DNA from: an uncultured Saprospiraceae bacterium
Lineage (GTDB): Bacteria > Bacteroidota > Bacteroidia > Chitinophagales > Saprospiraceae
Assembly (NCBI GenBank): GCA_937928405.1
Contig: CALFWZ010000036.1
Coordinates: 1 to 64,000 of the forward strand
DNA: 64,000 nucleotides
Direction: 5' to 3'
Under the pieces are notes generated by a model. The model worked only from the letters and a program-made list of their open reading frames with translations, did no database searches and was not told the DNA's origin. The translations under genes were made by a program, and so were the position numbers. Below, in pieces: positions 45,342 through 53,741 of the stretch; position 1 is the stretch's first letter; the number at the start of each line of letters is the position of its first letter.

Positions 45342-45345
45342 AATT

Positions 45346-46410
45346 ATGGAAAAGATAAAAATAGGAATTAGTATTGGAGACATGAATGGTGTCGGTTTGG
45401 AAATTATCCTAAAAACGCTTGATGATAAGAGAATCAGAGAAAAGTTTTTACCTGTAATTTATGGATCTTCTAAAGTCGTTGCTTACCACAAAAATATGAT
45501 CTCATTGGATGATTTCAGTTTTGCAGGCATCGGGCCAGGAGAATCTTTTAAACAAAATCAAACCAATGTAGTAAACTGTTGGAATGAGGATACGCAAATT
45601 GAGATCGGCAGCGTCACTGAACAGGGTGGCCGTTTTGCAGGACTCTCCCTCGATCAAGCAACCAACGATCTAAAAGCAGGCGTTATTGACGCCTTAGTAA
45701 CGGCTCCAATTCATAAAAAAGCGATGCAGTTATCTGGATTTCGTTTTCCTGGTCATACCGAATTTTTGACACATGCCTTCAATACCAAAGAAAGCCTGAT
45801 GTTGATGTGCAGTGAAAATCTAAGAGTAGGATTAGTAACCAACCACGTTCCAGTGGGTGAAGTGGCTGCGCTGATTACTAGAGAACGACTCAAGCATAAA
45901 CTTTCGATTTTCAATCGTACGCTTAAAATAGATTTTGGTATCGAACGCCCCACTATCGCCGTACTTGGCCTGAATCCGCACGCGGGTGATGACGGCGTCA
46001 TTGGAGAGGAAGAAGAAAAAGTAATTCGTCCACTCATTATTGAGGCTAAAAAACAGAAAATTGGCGCCATGGGGCCTTACCCAGCCGATGGCTTTTTTGG
46101 AAATGGAATGTATAAAAAATTCGACGGTGTTTTGGCAATGTACCACGATCAGGGACTGGTTCCCTTTAAAGCCTTATCTTTTGGAAATGGGGTCAATTTT
46201 ACCGCAGGACTGGAAGGTGTCAGGACTTCCCCCGATCACGGAACAGCCCACGATATCGCTGGAAAAGGTATTGCAAATCCTAGTTCTTTCAGAAATGCCG
46301 TTTTTCTTGCCCTTGATATAGCTCGACAGCGAAAATCATATTACGAAATGCATCAAAATCCTGTCAAAAAGAATAAACAGCATAGCGAACGCTCGGGAAA
46401 GAAATCTTAG
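45346..46410 (+). CDS. pdxA: 4-hydroxythreonine-4-phosphate dehydrogenase
   Basis: A 354-residue enzyme of the DXP-dependent vitamin B6 pathway. Motifs: IGISIGDMNGVGLEI, ALVTAPIHKKAM, FPGHTEFLTHAF, the metal ligands in GLNPHAGDDGVIGEEE and YHDQGLVPFKAL, then RTSPDHGTAHDIAGKG. The last 15 residues are a lysine-rich tail beyond the family core. Follows the M17 gene by 4 bp. Confidence 0.97.
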   Translation: MEKIKIGISIGDMNGVGLEIILKTLDDKRIREKFLPVIYGSSKVVAYHKNMISLDDFSFAGIGPGESFKQNQTNVVNCWNEDTQIEIGSVTEQGGRFAGLSLDQATNDLKAGVIDALVTAPIHKKAMQLSGFRFPGHTEFLTHAFNTKESLMLMCSENLRVGLVTNHVPVGEVAALITRERLKHKLSIFNRTLKIDFGIERPTIAVLGLNPHAGDDGVIGEEEEKVIRPLIIEAKKQKIGAMGPYPADGFFGNGMYKKFDGVLAMYHDQGLVPFKALSFGNGVNFTAGLEGVRTSPDHGTAHDIAGKGIANPSSFRNAVFLALDIARQRKSYYEMHQNPVKKNKQHSERSGKKS

Positions 46411-46413
46411 AGG

Positions 46414-46433
46414 GCACTGATTCCTCCTAGTGC
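46414..46433 (+). terminator. Weak hairpin after pdxA
   Basis: GCACT and AGTGC form a 5-bp stem around a 10-nt loop, 3 bp after the pdxA stop and followed by TTATAATTTTG. A modest terminator. Confidence 0.35.
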
Positions 46434-46436
46434 TTA

Positions 46437-46452
46437 TAATTTTGCAAAATTA
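46437..46452. promoter_or_regulatory. 16-bp palindrome upstream of receiver gene
   Basis: TAATTTTGCAAAATTA is perfectly palindromic, about 100 bp before the response-regulator ATG, and is followed directly by the recurrent ATAAAGTCTA motif. Operator-like, but no regulator is known. Confidence 0.3.
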
Positions 46453-46551
46453 GCATAAAGTCTAATAAATATTTATTGATTAGCATCGTTTTTGTTATAC
46501 AAAAGTAAGCAGCCATATCTCCAATATTAACACTCCATAAAACTGCTAACG

Positions 46552-46962
46552 ATGTTTGGTACAATTCTATTAATTGATGATGATAATGCCACTAATTATC
46601 TTCATAAACACTATCTCCAAGAGTGGAACATTTGTGAACGCGTAATGTCCGCAGAAGATGGTCGCATCGCACTCGATCTTATTAACGGTACTCCGGATTT
46701 ATTCTCTTTGTCTAATAATTTAATCCTTTTGGACATCAATATGCCCGTTATGAATGGTTTCGAATTTTTACAGGAATACGAAAAATTGTGTCCTAGTAAA
46801 AAAGCCGACTCCTTATTTGTGATGCTAACCACCGAACTAAGCACAGAATATCAGCAACGGGCCAATCAAATTTTAGACATTAATGGATTTGTAAAAAAGC
46901 CACTTACTCAAGAAGATTTGACCGAACAGGTCAGGCTAAATTCAAAGGTCAAATTCGTCTGA
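46552..46962 (+). CDS. Single-domain response regulator
   Basis: A 136-residue receiver domain without an output domain. Acidic pocket LLIDDDNATN (Asp9-Asp11), phospho-acceptor Asp61 in LLDINMPVMNGFEF, Thr in MLTTEL and Lys in GFVKKPL are all intact. Such CheY-like receivers in Bacteroidota are often stand-alone links in phosphorelays. No kinase is adjacent, so the signal is unknown. Its 3' end overlaps the antisense DUF2256 gene by about 21 bp. Confidence 0.93.
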   Translation: MFGTILLIDDDNATNYLHKHYLQEWNICERVMSAEDGRIALDLINGTPDLFSLSNNLILLDINMPVMNGFEFLQEYEKLCPSKKADSLFVMLTTELSTEYQQRANQILDINGFVKKPLTQEDLTEQVRLNSKVKFV

Positions 46963-47097
46963 TTGTTTAGATCGGTTCCGGCGACATCTTTCGCTGCAAT
47001 ATTTTACGTTTTGCCAATTTTTTTTCCATTTTTTTCGCCACTTGAAGGGCAAGTGGCAAACTGGACATGTCTTTTCTGGTAAATCTTTTTTTTTCAT
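46942..47097 (-). CDS. DUF2256 zinc-ribbon protein
   Basis: A 51-residue protein, MKKKDLPEKT followed by CPVCHLPFKWRKKW and YCSERCRR. The two CxxC-like pairs and tryptophans match DUF2256. The family often occurs next to DUF2805/TIGR03643 genes and cryptochrome-like photolyases, and DUF2805 is indeed the divergent neighbour here. Function unknown, possibly nucleic-acid binding. The frame overlaps the end of the receiver gene. Confidence 0.85.
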   Translation of the reverse strand: MKKKDLPEKTCPVCHLPFKWRKKWKKNWQNVKYCSERCRRNRSKQSDEFDL

Positions 47098-47179
47098 CTC
47101 CGCACCTTAAATTTTTGCCGATTTTTGTAGTAGTTGTAAAACTTAATAAACAAGCTTTGCGCTTTGGTGTTTAAATAAT

Positions 47180-47473
47180 ATGGAAGATAAACAACGCATA
47201 CCGCTTAATCTCCGTGATATTGACCGTATTGTAGAAATGGCGTGGGAAGACCGTACGCCTTTCGAAGCAATCACCTTTCAATTTGATGTTACGGAAAAAG
47301 AAGTCATTGAGATCATGCGACGAGAGATGAAGCCCTCCAGCTTTCGGATGTGGCGCAAGCGAGTACAAGGACGTTCTACCAAACATCGTCTAAAACGCAG
47401 CTTTACAACGGGCCGTCACCGTTGTAGCCGTCAACGTACTATTTCAAACAATAAAATTAGTAAGCGGAGATGA
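47180..47473 (+). CDS. DUF2805 / TIGR03643 family protein
   Basis: A 97-residue helical protein with RDIDRIVEMAWEDRTPFEAI and a helix-turn-helix-like EKEVIEIMRREMKPSSFRMWRKRVQGR, matching TIGR03643/DUF2805. The tail is highly basic (KHRLKRSFTTGRHRCSRQR). Divergent from DUF2256 and overlapping the desaturase start by four bases. Function unknown; linked in many genomes to photolyase/cryptochrome genes, absent here. Confidence 0.9.
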   Translation: MEDKQRIPLNLRDIDRIVEMAWEDRTPFEAITFQFDVTEKEVIEIMRREMKPSSFRMWRKRVQGRSTKHRLKRSFTTGRHRCSRQRTISNNKISKRR

Positions 47474-48258
47474 GTGATTTTTTGGCGATTGATTTTACAG
47501 ATCCTTGGTATTTTTCCCTTTTCACGATAACTACTTTCCTGATTATCTTCTTTCGATATCTGCTCATTTCTGGTGTTTACCACTATATTTTTTATACGCT
47601 TTTTCACAAAAAATTTAAAAAGAGAGTAATTAATTTAAAACCCAAAGAAATCCAGCAATTACGTACGGAGATCCTTCGATCCGCTCTTACTTCCTTCGTT
47701 TTTGCCATTTCAGGAACCGTTTTACTGATTCTCTGGCAAGATGGTCGTACGGGTATTTATCTCGAATGGTCTGCTTATCCAATTTGGTATCTCCCACTCA
47801 GTCTTTTACTGGCGATGCTTATCCATGAAACCTATTACTACTGGTTACATCGCTGGATGCACCAGCCAAAAGTTTATCGACTTGTCCATAAATGGCATCA
47901 CGATAGTATCGAAACCACTTCCTTTACCGCTTTTTCATTCCATCCCATCGAGTCTATCTTACAAGCACTGATGATTCCTGTATTGATTATATTTTTGCCC
48001 ATGCACCTCAGTGTGCTCCTACTATTTTTAATGATCATGACCATTTCAGCGACCATTAATCACGCAGGAATAGAAATTTATCCTGCTGCATTTAATCGAC
48101 ATTGGTTGGGGCAATGGATCATTGGTGCCACTCATCATGATCTACATCACAAACAGTTTCGCTATAATTTTGGCCTCTATTTTACATTCTGGGACCGATG
48201 GATGAAAACTGAAAGTCCTGAATCTGATCAGTGGTTTGAGAAACATGCTAATCATTGA
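47470..48258 (+). CDS. Sterol desaturase / fatty-acid hydroxylase family membrane protein
   Basis: A 262-residue protein with several membrane segments and the di-iron histidine motifs HETYYYWLHRWMH, HKWHHDS and HHDLHHKQFRYNFG. It hydroxylates or desaturates a lipid; the substrate is unknown (carotenoids, fatty acids and sphingolipids are all options in Bacteroidota). Its ATG overlaps the DUF2805 stop, so the two are translationally coupled. Confidence 0.92.
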   Translation: MSDFLAIDFTDPWYFSLFTITTFLIIFFRYLLISGVYHYIFYTLFHKKFKKRVINLKPKEIQQLRTEILRSALTSFVFAISGTVLLILWQDGRTGIYLEWSAYPIWYLPLSLLLAMLIHETYYYWLHRWMHQPKVYRLVHKWHHDSIETTSFTAFSFHPIESILQALMIPVLIIFLPMHLSVLLLFLMIMTISATINHAGIEIYPAAFNRHWLGQWIIGATHHDLHHKQFRYNFGLYFTFWDRWMKTESPESDQWFEKHANH

Positions 48259-48271
48259 GTTGATTATTATG

Positions 48272-48384
48272 GTTTCGACTCGCTTTTAGATTTTCTTTAA
48301 TTCCGAATTTACTTAGTCGAACGCTTCCTTTGGTCGCTTTTCTCCTGCATAAATTCGGAAGGAAAATCTAACACTCGTCTCAAC
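48272..48384 (-). repeat. Dispersed palindromic repeat, copy D
   Basis: A complete copy of the family in reverse orientation, starting GTTTCGACTCGC and ending CTCGTCTCAAC, 14 bp after the desaturase stop. It begins a 473-bp gene-free gap (48259-48731). Confidence 0.8.
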
Positions 48385-48390
48385 ACGGAA

Positions 48391-48690
48391 CTTTTCGTCA
48401 TCACTTAACACTTAGTTCTATTTAGTCCCTTATTTGACTTTGTCGAATACTTCATTCGAGCGCTTTTCTCATGCGCAAATCCGAGAGGAAAATCTAACAC
48501 TCATCTCAACGGCACTTTTCGTCATCACTTAACACTTAGTTCTATTTAATCCCCTATTTGACTTTGTCGAATACTTCATTCGAGCGCTTTTCTCCTGACC
48601 AAATCCGAGAGGAACATCTAACACTCGTCTCAACACGGAACTTTTCGTCATTGCTTAACCCTTAGTCCTATTTAATTCTGTCAAACACTC
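48391..48690. repeat. Tandem repeat array, about 125-bp unit
   Basis: CTTTTCGTCA recurs at 48391, 48515 and 48641 (periods 124 and 126). Each unit has TTTGACTTTGTCGAATACTT and an AAATCCGAGAGGAA...CATCTCAAC end. The right half of each unit is a diverged form of repeat copy D, so the array (two full units plus a third start) grew from the same element. It is immediately before the UvrD-like gene. Confidence 0.8.
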
Positions 48691-48731
48691 CAGCTAAAAG
48701 CCCTTAAATACGTATCTTCGTAAAAAAAAAT

Positions 48732-51700
48732 ATGGCGACCAATAATCGCAATAAAATACGCCAACGCTATACCGAAAAATTTACCCGTCATCTGACTTCC
48801 CTCAACGCCGCACAAATGGCAGCGATAGAGTCCATTGATGGCCCAATGATGGTGATCGCTGGACCAGGGACGGGAAAAACGCATATCCTCACCGCCCGTA
48901 TTGGTCGTATCCTCCGCGATACCGATACCCAACCTGGAAATATTCTTTGTCTTACGTTTACCGACGCTGGAGTCTTTGCTATGCGAGAGCGACTACTCGA
49001 ACTGATCGGGCCGGAAGCACATCGAGTTCATATCTACACTTTCCATTCTTTCTGTAATAATGTGATTCAGGAAAATATGGAATATTTCGGTCGCCACGAA
49101 CTAGAACCACTTAGCGAATTAGAACGAGTAGAATTATTGCGACAACTAATTGACCAACTTCCATCGGATCATCTCTTGCGCCAACGTAGCAATGATGTTT
49201 ACTATTACGAACGGCATTTATTTGATTTATTCAAAAAGATGAAGTCCGAAAACTGGTCGCCTGATTTTCTTTTAGAACAGATAGACATCTACCTCACTTC
49301 ACTACCGGACCAGCCGGACTTCCGTTATCAGCGCAATACCAAAGAATTTAAAAAAGGAGATTTAAAACAATGGAAATACGATGAGGCAATCAGTAAAATG
49401 GCGTACCTCAAAGCGGCTGCCCAATTGTATCCCAAATACGTCAACATGATGAAGCGCGCCCGACGCTACGATTTTGATGATATGATTTTATGGGTGCTAG
49501 ACGCTTTTCAAAAAAACGAAGCACTACTCCGTACTTATCAAGAACGCTATCTCTATTTTTTGGTGGACGAATATCAAGATACCAACGGTGCCCAAAATCA
49601 GGTGCTCCAAACGATGATTCAATACTGGGATAATCCCAACGTTTTTATTGTCGGAGATGATGATCAATCTATTTTTGAATTTCAGGGCGCGCGCTTAAAA
49701 AACTTGGTTGACTTTTATCATCAATATCAAGAAGATCTAAAACTAGTCATCTTAACAGAAAATTATCGATCTTCTCAACATATTCTCAACAGTTCTCGCA
49801 CAGTGATTGAGCGAAACGAAAACCGGATTATTCGTAGCCTAGACAATGTCAGCAAAATACTCACCGCCCAACATCAGCAATTTGCTGATATTAAAATACG
49901 CCCCGAAATAGTCGCTTACGAAAACCGCGCTCAAGAAGAAGCCGATCTCGTCGGTCAAATTGAACGGCTTTACAAAGAAGGGTTTCCCATGGAAGAGGTG
50001 GCCATTATCTACGCGCGACACCAACAAGCAAGAAATATTATTACCCTTTTAGAAAAAAAACAAATACCATACAATACGCGTAAGCAAATAAATATTTTAG
50101 ATCTTCCTCTCATTCTAAACGTAAGATTATTCTTAGAATACTTAAACACGGAATACCAAACTCCTTACAGTGGAGAATTTTTATTATACAAAATTCTTTC
50201 CCTTGACTTCCTCGAAATTCCAGCCCATGACCTCGCCAAAATGAGTTTTTATTTGGCAAAAGAAAATACAGAGATGACCTGGCGAGCGTTGATTGGAGAT
50301 GAGCTTAAACTGCGAGCGATAGACGTAGAAGCAGTGGGTAGTGTGATCCAATTTTCTAAACTATTAGATGAACTAATCGGCCAGTACCGTAGCTATCCAC
50401 TCCTGACTTTAATTGAAAAAATCATTAACCGAAGTGGTTTATTGGCTAGTTTACTAAGCAAAGAAGACAAAGAATGGCATCTTCAGGTAATCAGTACTTT
50501 TTTCAGTTTTGTACAAAAAGAAACCGACCGTAACCCACGGCTTACTCTCGACGAGTTGCTAAAAATATTTAACAAACTAGACGCCAATCGACTGTCCGTT
50601 AGAATTCAAAAAACAATCTATCATAAAAATGGTGTGAATTTGGTCACCGCTCATAGTTCGAAAGGGCTAGAGTTTCAGCGGGTTTATTTGATTGACGCAG
50701 TACAGGATCAGTGGGAGCCTTCTCGACAAGCAGCTTCTCGACGATTTAAGTTGCCAGATACCGTAACACTTTCTGGAGAAGCGGATGCTACGGAAGCACG
50801 ACGACGCCTTTTTTATGTAGCCATGACGCGAGCAAAAGCGTTTCTACATATTTCTTACGCAGAAAAAACCAACGTAGGAAAATCGATACAACGTACCCAG
50901 TTTGTAGATGAAATTCTTTCAGATGGTAGTGTGGAAATTATCCATAAATCACCTGCACCTGAAGTGATGTTTGATGCACAGTTATTATTATTGTTGACAA
51001 CAGAAAAGCCCAAAATTGAGCAAGAAAATCGAGCCGCTATCGAAGGATTATTGGAAGGCTTTACGCTCAGTGTTACCAGTCTGAATAGTTTTCTGCGTTG
51101 TCCGCTTGGATTTTATTATGAACATGTTTTACGGATTCCTGCGGTGCAAAGTGAGGCGGCTTCTTACGGAATTGCCATGCATTATGCGTTGAGCAAAATT
51201 TTTGAAATCCGGGAATTAGATCCACAAAAAAACTTGCCTTCTGCAGAAGAAACAATCGTCTATTTTAAAGCTGAAATGCAGCGTCAGCGAGGATATTTTA
51301 CCTCGTCAGAATTTAAGCGGCGGATGGATATGGGAATCAGTCATCTTCAGTTGTACTACAACCAATTCTATTCTGAATGGCCGAAAAAAATTTTAGTAGA
51401 ATACTATATTAAGAATACCGAGATTGATGGAGTTCCCATTAAAGGAACGATCGACCGGATTGATTTTACGCCAAAATCTCAATCGGTTAGTATTATTGAT
51501 TATAAAACGGGAAGACCCTCAAACTCGCGCTTCAGAAAATTTACAGCAAGTAATCCGCATGGAGGATTGTATCGGCGACAGCTTATTTTTTATAAGCTTT
51601 TATACGAAGCGGCACAAAATGAATTTTTTGCTCGCCAGGGTGCCATCGCTTATTTTGAACCAGATCACGAAGGTGCCTTTACGATTAAGTCCGTTGAATT

Positions 51701-51878
51701 TACAAGTCAAGAAGTGCAAACGGTTAAGGCATTGATAAAAACTTCTTACGATAGCATCATGGCGCAAGAGTTTTACGAAGGCTGTGGAGAAGAGAATTGC
51801 AAGTGGTGTAATTTTGTTCGCAATAATATCGCTGTGGATTCTTTTACGGATTTGGAGGCGGAGGCGATGGATGATTGA
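48732..51878 (+). CDS. UvrD-family helicase fused to PD-(D/E)XK Fe-S nuclease
   Basis: A 1048-residue protein. Superfamily 1 helicase: Walker A GPGTGKTHIL (44-53), Walker B LVDEYQDTN (about 276-284), GDDDQSIFEFQGA, LTENYRSS, and VAMTRAKAFLHISY at the end. The C-terminal nuclease (about 790-1048) has RCPLGFYYEHV (first cluster Cys), IDYKTG, and a C-terminal CGEENCKWC supplying three more Cys, as in AddB/RecB-type Fe-S nucleases. It resembles an AddA-AddB combination in one chain. It probably works in double-strand-break repair. Confidence 0.88.
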   Translation: MATNNRNKIRQRYTEKFTRHLTSLNAAQMAAIESIDGPMMVIAGPGTGKTHILTARIGRILRDTDTQPGNILCLTFTDAGVFAMRERLLELIGPEAHRVHIYTFHSFCNNVIQENMEYFGRHELEPLSELERVELLRQLIDQLPSDHLLRQRSNDVYYYERHLFDLFKKMKSENWSPDFLLEQIDIYLTSLPDQPDFRYQRNTKEFKKGDLKQWKYDEAISKMAYLKAAAQLYPKYVNMMKRARRYDFDDMILWVLDAFQKNEALLRTYQERYLYFLVDEYQDTNGAQNQVLQTMIQYWDNPNVFIVGDDDQSIFEFQGARLKNLVDFYHQYQEDLKLVILTENYRSSQHILNSSRTVIERNENRIIRSLDNVSKILTAQHQQFADIKIRPEIVAYENRAQEEADLVGQIERLYKEGFPMEEVAIIYARHQQARNIITLLEKKQIPYNTRKQINILDLPLILNVRLFLEYLNTEYQTPYSGEFLLYKILSLDFLEIPAHDLAKMSFYLAKENTEMTWRALIGDELKLRAIDVEAVGSVIQFSKLLDELIGQYRSYPLLTLIEKIINRSGLLASLLSKEDKEWHLQVISTFFSFVQKETDRNPRLTLDELLKIFNKLDANRLSVRIQKTIYHKNGVNLVTAHSSKGLEFQRVYLIDAVQDQWEPSRQAASRRFKLPDTVTLSGEADATEARRRLFYVAMTRAKAFLHISYAEKTNVGKSIQRTQFVDEILSDGSVEIIHKSPAPEVMFDAQLLLLLTTEKPKIEQENRAAIEGLLEGFTLSVTSLNSFLRCPLGFYYEHVLRIPAVQSEAASYGIAMHYALSKIFEIRELDPQKNLPSAEETIVYFKAEMQRQRGYFTSSEFKRRMDMGISHLQLYYNQFYSEWPKKILVEYYIKNTEIDGVPIKGTIDRIDFTPKSQSVSIIDYKTGRPSNSRFRKFTASNPHGGLYRRQLIFYKLLYEAAQNEFFARQGAIAYFEPDHEGAFTIKSVEFTSQEVQTVKALIKTSYDSIMAQEFYEGCGEENCKWCNFVRNNIAVDSFTDLEAEAMDD

Positions 51879-51891
51879 GGTTGCCTCTGAG

Positions 51892-51910
51892 ATTTGGGAC
51901 TGTTCCAAAT
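51892..51910 (+). terminator. Terminator of the helicase-nuclease gene
   Basis: ATTTGGGA and TTCCAAAT pair over 8 bp (one G-T) around loop CTG, 13 bp after the stop, and are followed by a short T-rich run. A second palindrome, TGTCCG...CGGACA (51948-51967), lies further down. Confidence 0.5.
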
Positions 51911-52059
51911 TCTATACTTTTCAACCTCAATCTCAACCTCAAAAACCTGTCCGACGGAAGGCGGACAACTTCAATTTTCCTGCTAACGTGAAAAAGCGTT
52001 TCTATAACTTTTGAGGGTAAACCCATGATAAATAAATAGTTGTGAAACTTGCTAATGGG

Positions 52060-53691
52060 TTACTCTTTCATCAATAAATAACTTTTATTTCCTACCACCT
52101 GTAAGTAATAAACACCACTCGGCCAATTTCGACAATCTATCAACCGCTCATTCGTCTTTAGAATTTCTATTCCATTCATGGTAAAAACACGAACCTCTAG
52201 ATCATCCAATGTACTTTCGATCCTGAAATAGTCCATTGCTGGATTTGGGTATATTTTTATGGGTGTTGAAAATACTTCTTCCGTTCCGACAATCAGTGGC
52301 AGTAAGGGGCCTACAAAACCATCAAATCCATTCATCGCAGTTAATTCCGTCTCGTCGTTAAACATCGCTGTTTCATTAAAGGCACCGCCTCCATAGATTT
52401 GTCCCTGCATATCCACCGTCAACTCAGACAATAAGACGGTAGCAGAACTCGTCACTAGGTGAACTTCCTGCACCATCGCCATCGTATCTATTTCTAAAAT
52501 AAATGTATTAAAATCATCACCTGTAGCCTCCAAATTAAATCCGTCCACGGTAAAACTATTTTTAAAAAAACCACTCCAATAAAATCGGTCGTTGGCAAAA
52601 ACTAAAGATTCAGATAACTCAATTTCGAAGTCTCCGATCGAACGAGCCACAGTAGGATAACCTGTCGCATCGTACTTTATAAAATACAAATTATCATTTA
52701 AATTAGGAGATTGAATCTCAAGATCAGGCCGAAGTCTAATCAACCCAAAAAAACTTCCAACCGCGTAGATATTACCATTGTCATCAAATCCAACATCACT
52801 GCCAGCCTGTTCGTTAACCCCACCAATTTTGCGGGCCCAATTAACATTTCCATCGGCATCATAGACGGCTAAGAAAGCATCACTATCGTTCGTGTTATTT
52901 TGAATCGTATCCGTACCGAAAGCGTAGCGTCCCTCTCGCATGTTTCCCGTCACTGCAATCAAATTATTTTGGTAACTCATCCGTCGAGGTTGGATTTCGC
53001 CCGCTATTCCTGCTTGCTTTGCCCATAGTAAATTCCCTGCCGAAGAAAATTTTATAATAAAAAAATCCTTTTCAGCATTAGCAGTCAATACTATATTTTC
53101 CACAAAAAGAGAGTCAGAAAAATTCCCAGACAAATAACTATTCCCTTCTTCATCAGTCGTCATAGAACCTAATATTTTATTACCTGTTCCTTCGATCGAC
53201 CTCGCCCAAACTGGTATTCCAGCGGCTGTGATTTTTAATAAAAAAATGGCTTTAGAACTTTTCGTCGCTGACAAACTCAAATCACCAAAGCTCCCATCAA
53301 ACCAATATTCTCCCGCCCAGTAAATATTATTGTCGGCATCCGTACTCGCATCCATGCTTTTATCCGCACCAGCGCTGCTTCCCGTGATGATCCATTCTTC
53401 CTGCCCCATAGGGTCGAGACCGGCGAGGAAGGCATCCGTATTTCCGGCAGCCAATTCAGAAATATTACCGATGGATAAGTCGTTTTGAAAATGTCCACAA
53501 ACCACCAGTCCATTGTTTATTCCGGTCGTTAGTCCAGAGATGGTTTCACTGCCCATTCCCGATATCGGTGTCAGCCACGGCCAGGTTTGTGCAGCTGCCT
53601 GTGGACAAAACCAACTATTGAACACAATCAGCATTCCTAAAAGACAGGATAAAACATTCTGTGTTCGGTAAGAATTAGACATTTGAAGCAT
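52060..53691 (-). CDS. T9SS type A sorting-domain protein, beta-propeller-like
   Basis: A 543-residue secreted protein. Signal peptide about 10-35 (ending PQAAAQ), a middle of repeated IYAVG/AVTGN/YLSGNF/WAR.IGG units like SBBP beta-propeller repeats (about 40-455), and a C-terminal domain of about 75 residues (IKIYPNPAMDYFRIES, VFTMNGIEI, SGVYYLQVV) that directs export by the type IX secretion system. Role unknown. The start could also be the Met three codons later. Confidence 0.87.
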   Translation of the reverse strand: MLQMSNSYRTQNVLSCLLGMLIVFNSWFCPQAAAQTWPWLTPISGMGSETISGLTTGINNGLVVCGHFQNDLSIGNISELAAGNTDAFLAGLDPMGQEEWIITGSSAGADKSMDASTDADNNIYWAGEYWFDGSFGDLSLSATKSSKAIFLLKITAAGIPVWARSIEGTGNKILGSMTTDEEGNSYLSGNFSDSLFVENIVLTANAEKDFFIIKFSSAGNLLWAKQAGIAGEIQPRRMSYQNNLIAVTGNMREGRYAFGTDTIQNNTNDSDAFLAVYDADGNVNWARKIGGVNEQAGSDVGFDDNGNIYAVGSFFGLIRLRPDLEIQSPNLNDNLYFIKYDATGYPTVARSIGDFEIELSESLVFANDRFYWSGFFKNSFTVDGFNLEATGDDFNTFILEIDTMAMVQEVHLVTSSATVLLSELTVDMQGQIYGGGAFNETAMFNDETELTAMNGFDGFVGPLLPLIVGTEEVFSTPIKIYPNPAMDYFRIESTLDDLEVRVFTMNGIEILKTNERLIDCRNWPSGVYYLQVVGNKSYLLMKE

Positions 53692-53741
53692 CTTGAAATT
53701 GATTAAATTTGTAGTTTATAAAAAAATTTGACCTCCTGCTT

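Noticed and set aside
48391-48690. Possible CRISPR array
   Set aside because: The repeat unit is about 125 bp with similar sequence throughout; there are no short identical repeats with unique spacers and no cas genes.
48732-51878. Helicase-nuclease as part of an anti-phage system
   Set aside because: No adjacent defence genes or mobile-element marks; the domain order fits DNA repair enzymes.
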